A stretch of DNA of 64,000 nt from Sphingobacterium sp. UGAL515B_05 (GTDB lineage: Bacteria; Bacteroidota; Bacteroidia; Sphingobacteriales; Sphingobacteriaceae), in NCBI RefSeq assembly GCF_033097525.1, contig NZ_CP109907.1, positions 1,488,001 to 1,552,000 on the forward strand, read 5' to 3'. Shown one piece after another: positions 53,867-64,000 of this stretch (position 1 is its first letter; the number at the start of each line of letters is the position of its first letter). The notes under the pieces were generated by a model. That model searched no databases. It was not told the origin of the DNA and saw nothing but the letters and a program-made list of their open reading frames with translations. Position numbers and translations under genes: made by a program.

Positions 53867-55066
53867 TTATTTAAGTACTTCCGCAAGCTTGGCATCCAAC
53901 TGCTCGTCTGAACCGCCATTGCCCCCACCATACCGTCCGATAATAACACCTTGCGGGTCTATTAACACTTTTGTTGGTAACGAACTGACACCATACCCCT
54001 TCGTTACATCTTGGCTCAGATCAAAATTTGTTCCATCAAATTTTGCCCCACGCAAAACATGTTTCCAAATGCCAATCTCATCTTGTTCAACTGCCTTGTG
54101 CCACTTTTCAGGCTTGCTGTCATCGTCTGCAATCCCTATGATTTCAAAACCTTTACTTTTATATTGCTGATACAACTTAATAAGATGCGGATTCCCTTTG
54201 CGACAGGGCACACACCAGCTAGCCCAGAAATCCAGTAAAACATACTTACCTCTGAAATCCGACAAACTTAGGGCCTTGCCCTCGATATCTGTCGTGCTAA
54301 ATACGGGAGCAGTCTTGCCAACAGCACCACTTCGGCTTTCCGCTAGTTTTTCCGAAATGTCTTTTCCAAAACGACTATTTTGCACTTCTTTGGAAAAACC
54401 AGCAAACAACTTTTCCGTTTCTTCCAACGATAGGTTGTTCATCCTGAACATCAGCAAATAAGGACTTAAAAAGGACTGTGGATGGTTTTTAATAAAGGTC
54501 ATATCAATCTGGGCCGCTCTTTCATTAAAAGGTTCAAATTGATTCTTGATGCTGGCAGCCTCTTCACTAAGTAGCTTTACTTTCTTTTCTAAAGCTTCTA
54601 GTTCTCGCTCAGCACGACTATACTCCTTATTTTTCGCAGCATAAGCCTGACTAATGGGCTCCATTCCTTTTCTGATAGCTGACTTTTCGAGTTCCAGCTG
54701 CTTGTACTCAGCATCCAATTTTGATCCTCTCAGCGTATAGTTTTTTAGATTATCATCTTGAAACTCCAATTTCATTTTGGTCGGTTCCAGGTACATTTGT
54801 GTATAATCACTCTCAGCTGCGCGCTCGGGATGTGGCGATCGGGTCAAAAATACCAGGGTAGGCTCCGTCAACGTGCCTTTAAATTGAAAATGGTTTTTGA
54901 GAACTGAGGCACTATCAGTTACTTGTTTACCTTGACCATCCATATAAAAAAGGTAAAGCTTTTCGGTTGTCCCGGTTTTAAGTTCACCATCGAGAACAAA
55001 ATTTTTCTGTGCCATTCCCATCATAGGAACTACCATAAGGGCGGCTATTTTTAGTATATGTTTCAT
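53867..55066 (-). CDS. TlpA-like thiol-disulfide oxidoreductase with DUF4369-like N-terminus
   Basis: A 399-residue exported protein, signal peptide about 1-20 (IAALMVVPMMGMAQ). The N-terminal beta domain (NFVLDGELKTGTTEKLYLFY) resembles DUF4369, followed by a charged coiled-coil-like segment (about 117-175). The thioredoxin domain (about 250-399) has LLDFWASWCVPCRKGNPHL with catalytic cysteines 285 and 288, and the cis-proline loop SLPTKVLIDPQGVIIGRYG. It is the last gene of the third SusCD operon, 52 bases after SusD, just as the first SusCD operon ends with a TlpA-like gene. Confidence 0.93.
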   Translation of the reverse strand: MKHILKIAALMVVPMMGMAQKNFVLDGELKTGTTEKLYLFYMDGQGKQVTDSASVLKNHFQFKGTLTEPTLVFLTRSPHPERAAESDYTQMYLEPTKMKLEFQDDNLKNYTLRGSKLDAEYKQLELEKSAIRKGMEPISQAYAAKNKEYSRAERELEALEKKVKLLSEEAASIKNQFEPFNERAAQIDMTFIKNHPQSFLSPYLLMFRMNNLSLEETEKLFAGFSKEVQNSRFGKDISEKLAESRSGAVGKTAPVFSTTDIEGKALSLSDFRGKYVLLDFWASWCVPCRKGNPHLIKLYQQYKSKGFEIIGIADDDSKPEKWHKAVEQDEIGIWKHVLRGAKFDGTNFDLSQDVTKGYGVSSLPTKVLIDPQGVIIGRYGGGNGGSDEQLDAKLAEVLK

Positions 55067-55118
55067 TTGATTATTTCTTTATTTGTATGTTGCGCTAATT
55101 TTACAAGTCCACTAACTT

Positions 55119-56525
55119 TTACCACCCATACCCAGGATTTTGATCTTCAAACGTTGGATTTTTTTCATATTCTGAATAAGGTACAGGTAGGATATACTGC
55201 CATCTCTCTTTCATATTACCATTCAGTTGTTTAATCGTATCAAAAGGTAAACGTAACAAGGCCATCCAGTCCGAACCGTCCTCTGCAACGAGACTTCGCA
55301 TGAGTTCTCTAAAAACTTCCGTAGTCAACTGCTCTCGCGTATTCATTGCATTTAATACTGTAAAATCCGTAATGCCAGCCTTCGATCTGACCACTTTAAG
55401 TAGGTCCCGGACTTCTGTCAAGCTGCCATTCGATTTGGCAAGAGCCTCAGCCTTCAGTAAATAAGCTTCGGTCAAACGAAATACAAACTTAGCTTCCGCT
55501 TGTCCGCCGGAATGTTTCTTAAAAACCTGACGTTTGGCTACTGTGCCAATCATCCAGTTGGCCCTTGGATCATTCTTCAAGAGGTCTAATAAAAATGGTG
55601 TTGCATTATAATTAAAATTAGCGCGGAAATAGTACTTTTCCATTTCTGCAATTTGGTTAGCAAAAGCCTTTGTACCAAGAATCACCTCTTTACTAGCCAA
55701 CCCTTTTGTAGAAAAAAGGTCCTCAACATGGGCTTCAAGGGCATATGGGGATTGTTCAATGAGTTGGTTCGCCAATGTAATGACGGCAGTATAATCAGCG
55801 GGAGCTTGTCGTAACATCAGGACCCTCATTTTCAGCAGCATGGCAGCCCATTTGGTTGCATAGTAGTTTGGATTATTCTCTGGCGCATTTGCTATTGCGT
55901 AATCAATATCGTCCAGGATAAACGCGTAACTATCGGCAACATTTTTACGAACAGTAGCTATAGTCGATACCGTAACAGGTTTTGTACGTATCATGACCCC
56001 GAATTTGCTGCTGCTGTCAAAAAATTCGCCATAGTACGCTAATAACTTAAAATTGGCATAGGCTCGTAAAAACCGGGTTTCTCCAAGTATCTCCGTACGT
56101 CTGCTTCCGCTAAATTTCTCTTCACTCAATGCTTCAAGGCCCGCTATCACACCGTTGGCAGCATTCGCAAGTTTATAATTTCCGCTCCATATCGGCAGAA
56201 CTTCGCCATTATCCTTTGCGGTCATCGTATGCATTTCAGGACGACTAGGACCCTGATAATTTTCAATGAGACCTGCGAACTGTGCCGGAAGTATTTCATG
56301 CGACGGTGCCCAGGTAGTCCCAGGTAGACCAGTTGTCCTGTTTTCAGTTACATTGACAAATAAATAATACACCCCATTTAATGCAATTTCTGCACTCTTT
56401 TGATCCACAATGACATTGTCGTCAACTTTTTCCTGTGTCGGTAACGCATTTAGCGTCTTGTCACAGGATGTATTCATTCCTATTAATGCTGCTAACAGGA
56501 AATATAGTAGAAAGCTCTTTTTCAT
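55119..56525 (-). CDS. SusD/RagB-family substrate-binding lipoprotein
   Basis: A 468-residue outer-membrane lipoprotein with Cys21 as lipidation site (LIGMNTSC). DKTLNALPTQEKVDDNVIVD, then AEIALNGVYYLFV begin the SusD fold. The helical body contains ETRFLRAYANFKLLAYYGEF, and the C-terminus REQLTTEVFRELMRSL with the YEKNPTFEDQNPGYGW end is typical of the family. It is encoded 35 bases after the SusC gene and should form its binding lid. The substrate is unknown. Confidence 0.94.
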   Translation of the reverse strand: MKKSFLLYFLLAALIGMNTSCDKTLNALPTQEKVDDNVIVDQKSAEIALNGVYYLFVNVTENRTTGLPGTTWAPSHEILPAQFAGLIENYQGPSRPEMHTMTAKDNGEVLPIWSGNYKLANAANGVIAGLEALSEEKFSGSRRTEILGETRFLRAYANFKLLAYYGEFFDSSSKFGVMIRTKPVTVSTIATVRKNVADSYAFILDDIDYAIANAPENNPNYYATKWAAMLLKMRVLMLRQAPADYTAVITLANQLIEQSPYALEAHVEDLFSTKGLASKEVILGTKAFANQIAEMEKYYFRANFNYNATPFLLDLLKNDPRANWMIGTVAKRQVFKKHSGGQAEAKFVFRLTEAYLLKAEALAKSNGSLTEVRDLLKVVRSKAGITDFTVLNAMNTREQLTTEVFRELMRSLVAEDGSDWMALLRLPFDTIKQLNGNMKERWQYILPVPYSEYEKNPTFEDQNPGYGW

Positions 56526-56560
56526 TCGTTTAATTTATTTTCTTAAATCAGCTTTATGTT

Positions 56561-59500
56561 TTAAAAACCAAATCGTAGTCCAAAGGAAAACATCCTATTC
56601 GCTGGGTAGGCAGAAATATCGCGCCCACCACCAATGACTGACGTAGGATCATCAGAAACCTCGGGATCCATTCCCGGATAATGCGTAATTGTAAAGAGAT
56701 TTGTAGCCGAGACATAGGCCGAGCCACTTCTCAACTTTAATCCATTCAGCAAAGATTTTCCAAAATTATAAGACAAGGTAATAGACTTAAGTTTGAGATA
56801 GGATGCATCGAACACATTGACATCTGCTAATGGTCTAAACTGTGCCGTACCGTAAAGCAGTCTTGGTCTTGTCGCCGTAGTATTATTCTCATTGTATCTT
56901 CCCAATACGCTCACACCTCGATTTGCCAAATTATCGGCGGAGCCATTAGCAATATCCGACTGATAGATCAAATCATTACCATAAGAAAATGTAAATAGTG
57001 TGGTCAGTCCGAAGTTTTTATAATTGAGTGTGTTGGTGATACCGCCAAAAAAATCCGGCGTTGCATTACCTATAATATCCTGTTTGTAAAAAGGTTCACC
57101 TTCCCCGATGCCATTGGGGTCTAATTTATATTTCATATCCCCCACTCCAATGTAATATTCCATGTACTCTAGGAAAGGAAAACTTTCTTTATAAGCCTTA
57201 AGCTCATCCGCAGTTCGGATCAGGCCATCGGTTACATAACCATATAACAAACCTAACGATTCGCCTTCCTTAACAATACTTGTCCCTAGATTTAATCCAT
57301 CACGATCATTGGGATTCGAAAACGGTCCACCATTGATATTTAAGACCTTATTCCTATTCTTCGAAATATTGAGGGCCAAATTCCAATTGAAATCTTGTTT
57401 TCTAATCAAGTCACCCCGAATATCAAACTCTAGCCCCCGATTACGAATTTTAGCAATATTAAGCACCACATTCGAATAGGCAGAGCTAGGCGCGGTTGTA
57501 ATATTGAGCAATAAACCGTCCGTAATCTTTTCATAATATCCGATGGATCCCCTTAATCTTCCTTTGAAGAACGCATAATCCAGACCGGCATCTTTCTGAG
57601 TGGTCGCCTCCCACTTAATTTTGTCATTACCCAACTGTGTCGGAATAAATGCATTTTTACCGGCATAACTTACTGGCGAGTATAAGGTTCTATAAAGATT
57701 ACTTCCAATATTCTGTGTACCCGTTTTACCTGCGCTGACGCGAATTTTCAGCTCGTCTATCCAAGGGACACTTTTCAAAAATTCCTCTTCCGAAATTTTC
57801 CATGCTACAGCACCTGAAGGAAAATAGCCCGTCTGATTTGCAGGAGCAAATTTGGATGAACGATCAGAACGACCTGTGAATGTAAAGAGATAACGGTCTT
57901 TCCACGTATAATTAGCACGCAAATAGAACGATAACAACGCATTCGTTTGTGCAGGGCTACTCCCCTTAACAGCTACTGGAATCGCAGCGGAATTTAAATT
58001 GTTCAGAAAATTATCATCCGGATAACCAGCGCCGGAAGCCGAGAAAAAATTCATCTTATAATTTTCCCATGATGTCCCAATCAATGCATTCAGACGATGG
58101 TCTTCATTAAATTGTTTGTCCCAGGTTAATGTGTTTTCGATGAATGTATTGATCGATTCGGTATGAGCCTGACTTCCTGTCCCCCCGTTTGAATCCCCAG
58201 CACCATAAAAGCCACTCATCATCACATAGCTGGGTACATAATTCAATTGATTATAAGTACTATAATTGATTGAGCCCACCGAGCGCCATTTCAGCTCGGG
58301 CAAGATATCCCACTCTGCGGCTAAGGAGCCCAGCAGCATACCCGTCTTTCCCTGATTGATCCCCGAGGCCATTGCCAAAGGGTTTTGATAGCCCTGGTAT
58401 GCCGCGTGCAATAAGCCAAAGTTGGAAAAAGTACCATCAGCATTGTAAGGGGACTCTGTTGGCGGTGCAAACAGCGCCTGCGTATAGGCTCCATTTGTAA
58501 TATGATTTGTCGTATAGCTATAATCAACATTGGTATTCATACGAAAGCGCGGAGCAATCGTTGCATCCAAATTTATTTTACCCGACAGCCGATTAAAGTC
58601 TGTGCCAATAATTGTTCCCCGTTGATTATTATAAGCTAAGGAAGTATAATACTTTGTATTCATGCCCCCCCCACGCACCGATAAATCAGCATTCTGAAGG
58701 ATCCCTTTCCGTAAAACCAAGCCTAGCCAATCCGTATTGTTATTTCCGAAAAACTTAGGATCGTTTTCAATGGCTGTAGGTGTCGCGCTCGGCGGAAGCC
58801 CCATATTACTCCTTGCTATATTGAGATTATGGGCTGCCTCCTTCATAATCATCTTGTATTGATCTGCATTGAGTATCTTTTCCTTAAAAGGAGAAGTAAG
58901 CCCCGTATAATAATTAAAGTCCAAAATTGGTTTACTCTCTGCAAGGCCTCTTTTTGTGGTAATAATAACTACGCCATTCGCTGCCTTGGACCCATAGATG
59001 GCGGTCGCGGAAGCATCTTTAAGAATATCTATGCTTTCGATATCATTGATATTTAAGCCTGCCAAGCTATTGAGCCCCCTGTTAAAAGATCCCGATACCA
59101 TACTGCCCATATCATCGCCGTAATAACTTTCCATCGGATTAACAACTTCTGCACTGCTCGACACATAGCGATTTTGCACATTGACAGGTATGCCATCAAT
59201 AATATACAGGGGTTCATTTGTGCCCAACAGTGAGGCACCCCCGCGGATTCTGATGCGTGCTACAGCACCGGGCGAGCCATCCGATTGTACCACCTGTACC
59301 CCAGCAGCCTTACCAGACAAAGCCTGATCAATACTCGTAAAGGGTACATTCTTTATTTCCGAAGGATTTACAGAAGCTACAGAACCTGTTAAATCACTAC
59401 GTTTTGTTGTACCATACCCTACGACGACGACATCATTAATCACGTTATCCGCGACCGTCATTCTAATTAATACATTTCCTGCTTCAACCTTTTGTTCGAC

Positions 59501-60052
59501 AGTACGGTATCCTATACTAGTAGCGATCAGTATATCCCCTTTTTTTGCTGCAATCCGAAACTCACCCTGCGACCCACTACTGGTCTGTATAGTCGCCTTT
59601 TCTTTTACACGAATTGTAGCACCCGCCAGCGGTTTACCATTTGCATCGACAACGATACCACTTACACTTTGCTGCTGCGCAGCTGTTGGCTTTTTGGCTA
59701 CCACGACAATCGACTTTCCTTCCATCAGGTAGTCGAGGTTCTGCCCTTCAAAAATTGTGTTGAGGGCTTCCTTTATCGTTGCTTTGTTGAGATCCACCTC
59801 AACAGATCCAGCCTTTTTGGCAAGTTCTCCCGTCAGGATATAGTCGTATCCAGTCTGCTTTTTAACCTCTTCTAAGATCTGCGATAGCTTACCTTGCCGA
59901 TGTAGCGTAATAGACTGTCCGCTGGCCAAGCTAATTCCAGGAAAAAAAGATGGAACGATAAGGTACATTGCAAGTGCGCCCTTTCTGAGCATTCGCCCAA
60001 CAGGGGGGCTTAATGGACTTTCAGTCCATAAATTAGGTAACTGTTCTTTCAT
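56561..60052 (-). CDS. SusC/RagA-like TonB-dependent receptor with STN domain
   Basis: A 1163-residue outer-membrane importer. A short polar lead precedes the signal segment (about 22-46, GALAMYLIVPSFFPGISLAS). STN domain about 47-120 (GKLSQILEEVKKQTGYDYIL); carboxypeptidase-like regulatory domain about 127-200 (SGIVVDANGKPLAGATIRVK); linker NDVVVVGYGTTKRSDLTGSV near 206-225, the classic SusC plug boundary. The plug carries IDILKDASATAIYGSKAANG, and the barrel ends in FSFGLRFGF. It is encoded 35 bases after FecR and before SusD, so its STN domain should signal to that FecR. Confidence 0.96.
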   Translation of the reverse strand: MKEQLPNLWTESPLSPPVGRMLRKGALAMYLIVPSFFPGISLASGQSITLHRQGKLSQILEEVKKQTGYDYILTGELAKKAGSVEVDLNKATIKEALNTIFEGQNLDYLMEGKSIVVVAKKPTAAQQQSVSGIVVDANGKPLAGATIRVKEKATIQTSSGSQGEFRIAAKKGDILIATSIGYRTVEQKVEAGNVLIRMTVADNVINDVVVVGYGTTKRSDLTGSVASVNPSEIKNVPFTSIDQALSGKAAGVQVVQSDGSPGAVARIRIRGGASLLGTNEPLYIIDGIPVNVQNRYVSSSAEVVNPMESYYGDDMGSMVSGSFNRGLNSLAGLNINDIESIDILKDASATAIYGSKAANGVVIITTKRGLAESKPILDFNYYTGLTSPFKEKILNADQYKMIMKEAAHNLNIARSNMGLPPSATPTAIENDPKFFGNNNTDWLGLVLRKGILQNADLSVRGGGMNTKYYTSLAYNNQRGTIIGTDFNRLSGKINLDATIAPRFRMNTNVDYSYTTNHITNGAYTQALFAPPTESPYNADGTFSNFGLLHAAYQGYQNPLAMASGINQGKTGMLLGSLAAEWDILPELKWRSVGSINYSTYNQLNYVPSYVMMSGFYGAGDSNGGTGSQAHTESINTFIENTLTWDKQFNEDHRLNALIGTSWENYKMNFFSASGAGYPDDNFLNNLNSAAIPVAVKGSSPAQTNALLSFYLRANYTWKDRYLFTFTGRSDRSSKFAPANQTGYFPSGAVAWKISEEEFLKSVPWIDELKIRVSAGKTGTQNIGSNLYRTLYSPVSYAGKNAFIPTQLGNDKIKWEATTQKDAGLDYAFFKGRLRGSIGYYEKITDGLLLNITTAPSSAYSNVVLNIAKIRNRGLEFDIRGDLIRKQDFNWNLALNISKNRNKVLNINGGPFSNPNDRDGLNLGTSIVKEGESLGLLYGYVTDGLIRTADELKAYKESFPFLEYMEYYIGVGDMKYKLDPNGIGEGEPFYKQDIIGNATPDFFGGITNTLNYKNFGLTTLFTFSYGNDLIYQSDIANGSADNLANRGVSVLGRYNENNTTATRPRLLYGTAQFRPLADVNVFDASYLKLKSITLSYNFGKSLLNGLKLRSGSAYVSATNLFTITHYPGMDPEVSDDPTSVIGGGRDISAYPANRMFSFGLRFGF

Positions 60053-60087
60053 AGTTAGTTAGGTATAATGAGATTAGGTACTTACGT

Positions 60088-61275
60088 CTATTCGACAATC
60101 AGCGTTTTCTCTCCTTGACTGCTCATGGTAACGCGAAATGTGATATTTGAAGTTTTTTTCAAGAGTTCCAAAACATCGGCAAGACTATTTTTACGCGAGA
60201 CGCTACCGTAGAATGTGACATCGGGATAGCTCTTTTCATATTTTATATCCACATTGTACCAGCGCGAGACCTTATCGAGCACGCTCTTCAAGGATTCGTT
60301 CTCAAAGACAAAATCGCCATGGATCCAGTCGAGTTGAATTGTATTGTCGAAAGGTTCGACATCGACATCCTTTTTATTGCTATCCCAAATAGCCTGATAT
60401 CCTGGCTTCAATTTGACGGTCCGATTCTCACGCTGATACTTTACCACAACACTGCCTTCCACAAGCGCTGTTTTGGTCAGCATTTCTCCAGCATAAGCCT
60501 GTATATTGAAAATAGTGCCCAATACCTCCACATCCTGCTCAACGGTATGGACGATAAATCGTTTCTTATGCCCATTTTCCATCAATTTAGATACATGAAA
60601 AAGCCCCTCTCCGATCAACTCTACCCGACGGATTTCCTGACTGGCCAAATCCTGTGAGAAACGTAACGTGGAACCCGCATTTAGGGTAACTTCTGTACCA
60701 TCCGGCAATTTTAGGTTAATTGTACCACCTTTAGGCGTTTCGATCTGATTGATGACCGCTTGATTCAAATTGCTGTTAGCCGCCACATACTCCACCCGGC
60801 CATCCCGGTTTTTTATCACATTACAATTACCAACCCGTAACATCGTTCCTGGTTTCATTCGATCAAGATCGACTATTTGACCATCAGCAAGACGGATCAA
60901 TGCCTGATCTCTTGCGGGCATTACTGTTTCTGCAGCTATCTGATGTTGGCCTTCGGCTTCGATCTTCCCATACCAATGGTATACAGCCAATCCAGCTAAA
61001 AAGAAAACCAATAAACTTGCAGCAATCCAATAATGAACTATACGACTTCTGATCGTTAACAAACTCCGGTGTGCAGCACCAATTCCAAGTTCCTCGTGGA
61101 TGCTACCGAGCAATTTATCCCGAATATCTGCTTGATGATATTGTGGATTTTCCTGGAAAAACGCCTTATCTTCCGATTGTGCGTACCAATGGTCCAATTC
61201 ATGCTGCTCTAAAGCATTTAGATTCCCTGAGAGAAACTTCTCAAAAAGCTCTTTTAATCGTTGATAGTTGTACAT
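60088..61275 (-). CDS. FecR-family anti-sigma factor
   Basis: A 395-residue inner-membrane regulator, using the ATG at 61275 (MYNYQRLKELFEKFLSGNLN), which gives the usual FecR N-terminus; the frame is open to 61368 but the extra 31 residues have no FecR-like sequence. A membrane helix spans about 81-101 (IVHYWIAASLLVFFLAGLAV). The FecR domain includes ETPKGGTINLKLPDGTEVTL, then LIGEGLFHVSKLMENG. The DUF4974-like C-terminus starts near 320 (LDWIHGDFVFENESLKSVLD). It is flanked by the sigma gene (142 bases upstream) and SusC (35 bases downstream). Confidence 0.92.
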   Translation of the reverse strand: MYNYQRLKELFEKFLSGNLNALEQHELDHWYAQSEDKAFFQENPQYHQADIRDKLLGSIHEELGIGAAHRSLLTIRSRIVHYWIAASLLVFFLAGLAVYHWYGKIEAEGQHQIAAETVMPARDQALIRLADGQIVDLDRMKPGTMLRVGNCNVIKNRDGRVEYVAANSNLNQAVINQIETPKGGTINLKLPDGTEVTLNAGSTLRFSQDLASQEIRRVELIGEGLFHVSKLMENGHKKRFIVHTVEQDVEVLGTIFNIQAYAGEMLTKTALVEGSVVVKYQRENRTVKLKPGYQAIWDSNKKDVDVEPFDNTIQLDWIHGDFVFENESLKSVLDKVSRWYNVDIKYEKSYPDVTFYGSVSRKNSLADVLELLKKTSNITFRVTMSSQGEKTLIVE

Positions 61276-61417
61276 TTGGTTAGCCTGTTTATAGATAAGT
61301 CGTACGAAAGAGGCCAAGGTTCTATTCAAAAAGTATTTTTTTTGAATATTTCTTTTAAAAACCTGCAATTGACTGCTAAAAGAACTTAGACGATAGATGT
61401 ATTGAGGAGATCGACGC

Positions 61418-62008
61418 TTATTTGGAGATAAAAATCGTGGCCAACAGACAAAATAGAAAGTCTGTTTTCATCTCTTTTCGTAAGATAAACAATGCTTTAT
61501 GGATGTGTTTCTTGACAGTGCTTTCGGAGATATTCAATTGCTGCGCAATCTCTTGGTGAGACTGATGTTCAAAGCGGCTCAAATGGAATACTTCCTTACA
61601 TTTTTCAGGCAAAGTATTGATTATACGAACCAACTTTTCATTTGTTTCCTTAATTTCTAATAAGGCGTCGGGAGAAGGGACATCTTGACTTGTAAAAGAC
61701 TGCCAGGTATCCATTTTTTCCGTCTGACGCATCATCTTCCGGTAACGGTCAATGACTTTATATTTTAGGGCGGCAAGAAGATATCCTTCCAAAGTCGTAC
61801 GCACTTGAACACTCTCCCTGTTTCGATATAGATCCACAAATAACTGTTGTACCAGCTCCTGCGCCTCATCAGCATCTCCCAGCTTACTATACGCTGCATC
61901 CAGTAATCTATTCCAATAGCGATGATAGAGACAATCGAATGCGTGTCGGCTATTATCTTTCATTGCCAACAATAAGTCTTGATCACTTTGTCCCTCTTTG
62001 TTTTTCAC
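61418..62008 (-). CDS. ECF RNA polymerase sigma factor, FecI-like
   Basis: A 196-residue ECF sigma factor, taken from the GTG at 62008 (MKNKEGQSDQDLLLAMKDNS). The frame is open to a TTG at 62032, but that codon lies inside a predicted -7 box. Region 2: AFDCLYHRYWNRLLDAAY, then EAQELVQQLFVDLYRNRES and GYLLAALKYKVIDRYRKMM. Region 4: LPEKCKEVFHLSRFEHQSHQ, then EIAQQLNISESTVKKHIHKA. It ends with a hydrophobic tail (DFLFCLLATIFISK). It should activate the third SusCD operon. Confidence 0.9.
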   Translation of the reverse strand: MKNKEGQSDQDLLLAMKDNSRHAFDCLYHRYWNRLLDAAYSKLGDADEAQELVQQLFVDLYRNRESVQVRTTLEGYLLAALKYKVIDRYRKMMRQTEKMDTWQSFTSQDVPSPDALLEIKETNEKLVRIINTLPEKCKEVFHLSRFEHQSHQEIAQQLNISESTVKKHIHKALFILRKEMKTDFLFCLLATIFISK

Positions 62009-62029
62009 GGTATGTTTCTCTATTAAAAA

Positions 62030-62061
62030 CAAATGAACATAATTTTATATAATACTCCAAA
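62030..62061 (-). promoter_or_regulatory. Predicted promoter (TTTG-N20-TTCATTTG) of the third sigma operon
   Basis: On the minus strand TTTG (62061-62058), a 20-base gap and TTCATTTG (62037-62030; one mismatch from TAnnTTTG) end 21 bases before the GTG at 62008. The spacing matches that at the first sigma gene. The TTG of the longer frame is the last three bases of this box. Confidence 0.45.
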
Positions 62062-62364
62062 TGCGAATACAATTTGGGCATATCTTTTAAAAAATATAGC
62101 ACTAAAAAATAGAATTATTTACGTAGCGTACTGAGACTAATTCATGTTATCGCCACTGTAAGGGAAGAGTTCATATAAGCTAAGGGCCTAAAAATATGAA
62201 AAAGGGATATGCTCGTATCGGATAAGCAGTGATGGGCAGTTACGGAAATGCTACCGATGGACCGGGCTCACCGACGGTCCTGTGCTGCGATAAACAATAT
62301 ATAGAGGATATGCAGTGATGGTCAGTGGCGGAAGTGTTATGGCCATGGAAGTATCCAAACGAAA
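62062..62364. other. Spacer between sigma operon and rRNA genes, with imperfect repeat
   Basis: No gene is supported here. Two copies of a 25-base imperfect repeat lie in it, at 62226-62250 and 62312-62336, both starting GCAGTGATGG and ending in CGGAARTG. They are 61 bases apart and sit just downstream of the rRNA operon end. The region also has a GC-rich short palindrome (GGACCGGGCTCACCGACGGTCC) near 62258-62280. Confidence 0.4.
62226..62336. repeat. Pair of 25-base imperfect direct repeats downstream of 5S rRNA
   Basis: Copies at 62226-62250 and 62312-62336 share 21 of 25 bases. They flank a GC-rich palindrome. Their role is unknown. Confidence 0.5.
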
Positions 62365-62395
62365 GAAGCCCTTGACTGTTTCCAGCAAGGGCTTC
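62365..62395 (-). terminator. rRNA operon terminator
   Basis: GAAGCCCTTG and CAAGGGCTTC form a perfect 10-pair stem, starting 11 bases beyond the T-run that follows 5S rRNA on the minus strand. TTTC follows the stem. Confidence 0.7.
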
Positions 62396-62406
62396 CGTGT
62401 AAAAAA

Positions 62407-62514
62407 AGGCACCGACCTACTCTCCCACCTGTTACGGCAATACCATCGGCTCTGGCGGGCTTGACTGCTCTGTTCGGAATGGGAAGAGGTAGACACCGCC
62501 GATATAGGCACCTA
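62407..62514 (-). rRNA. rrf: 5S ribosomal RNA
   Basis: On the minus strand the sequence begins TAGGTGCCTATATCGG, contains the conserved CCCATTCCGAACAGAG loop and GGTGGGAGAGTAGG helix, and ends GTCGGTGCCT. The ends AGGTGCC and GGTGCCT pair as helix I. Length (about 108 bases) and position downstream of 23S fit. The exact ends are uncertain by a few bases. Confidence 0.92.
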
Positions 62515-62639
62515 AAAATCTTTATTGGATGATCTATGACATTCATATCATGTGATTCATGCCAACTGACATATGTATTGAAAGAGGTTCGTTTCCTGTC
62601 TGTTTCAAAAATTAAAGAGGAAGACAACAGTGTCTGTCT
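62515..62639 (-). other. 23S-5S spacer
   Basis: A spacer of about 125 bases in the rRNA operon, AT-rich, with no tRNA gene visible. Confidence 0.6.

Positions 62640-64000
<1,361 letters not shown>

Noticed and set aside
62009..62032. TTG-initiated N-terminal extension of the third sigma factor
   Set aside because: The TTG coincides with the end of a predicted -7 box. The GTG at 62008 gives a normal N-terminus.

Overview
The window looks like a chromosomal segment of a Bacteroidota bacterium of the family Sphingobacteriaceae, most likely Sphingobacterium or a close relative. The evidence is AT-rich DNA, repeated SusC/SusD outer-membrane pairs with FecI-type sigma and FecR-type anti-sigma genes, many short-signal lipoproteins, PKD-like and DUF4843/DUF4836/DUF5689 proteins, promoter motifs of the Bacteroidota type (TAnnTTTG), and a 23S-5S rRNA end. 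Genus is inferred; no 16S is present. No CRISPR array, insertion sequence, phage gene or tRNA was seen.

Layout. 1-3040 (minus): the start of a probable SusD-like gene and a SusC-like receptor that lacks the usual N-terminal STN and carboxypeptidase-like domains. 3041-3699: a spacer holding a decayed 3' fragment of a TlpA-like thioredoxin gene. 3700-17121 (plus): a long operon of ECF sigma, FecR, SusC, SusD, DUF4843 lipoprotein, PKD-like lipoprotein, tandem aspartyl protease with PDZ, and two thioredoxin-fold proteins. 17240-19717 (minus): a Tat-exported phospholipase C. 19860-26316 (minus): a second ECF sigma-FecR-SusC-SusD operon. 26613-33504 (minus): an unknown 527-residue protein, a CpsB/YwqE-type PHP phosphatase, a DUF4836-like protein, a lipoprotein and a clostripain-family (C11) lipoprotein.

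33661-41958 (plus) is the most unusual part. A surface lipoprotein joins a fimbrillin-like domain to a DNA/RNA non-specific endonuclease. It is followed by a second fimbrillin-like lipoprotein with a different C-terminal domain, a TonB-dependent receptor, a DUF5689 lipoprotein carrying that same C-terminal domain, and a secreted endonuclease/exonuclease/phosphatase-family protein. It reads as an extracellular nucleic-acid capture, cutting and import system (inference).

42144-51365 holds a HAD phosphatase, an alpha-L-fucosidase (GH29), two GH20 beta-hexosaminidases, a GH2 beta-galactosidase-like enzyme and a small DUF4342-like membrane protein. Together the glycosidases suggest trimming of fucosylated, GlcNAc- and galactose-containing glycans. 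51615-53744 is a hybrid histidine kinase. 53867-62008 (minus) is a third sigma-FecR-SusC-SusD operon, ending in a TlpA-like thioredoxin. The window closes with 5S rRNA and the 3' part of 23S rRNA on the minus strand.

The three complete sigma/FecR/SusCD modules fit trans-envelope signalling: substrate binding at SusC, through its STN domain, is passed to FecR and then to the ECF sigma factor. Two of the three sigma genes have an over-long reading frame beginning with a TTG that lies inside a predicted -7 promoter box; the starts given here are corrected for this.
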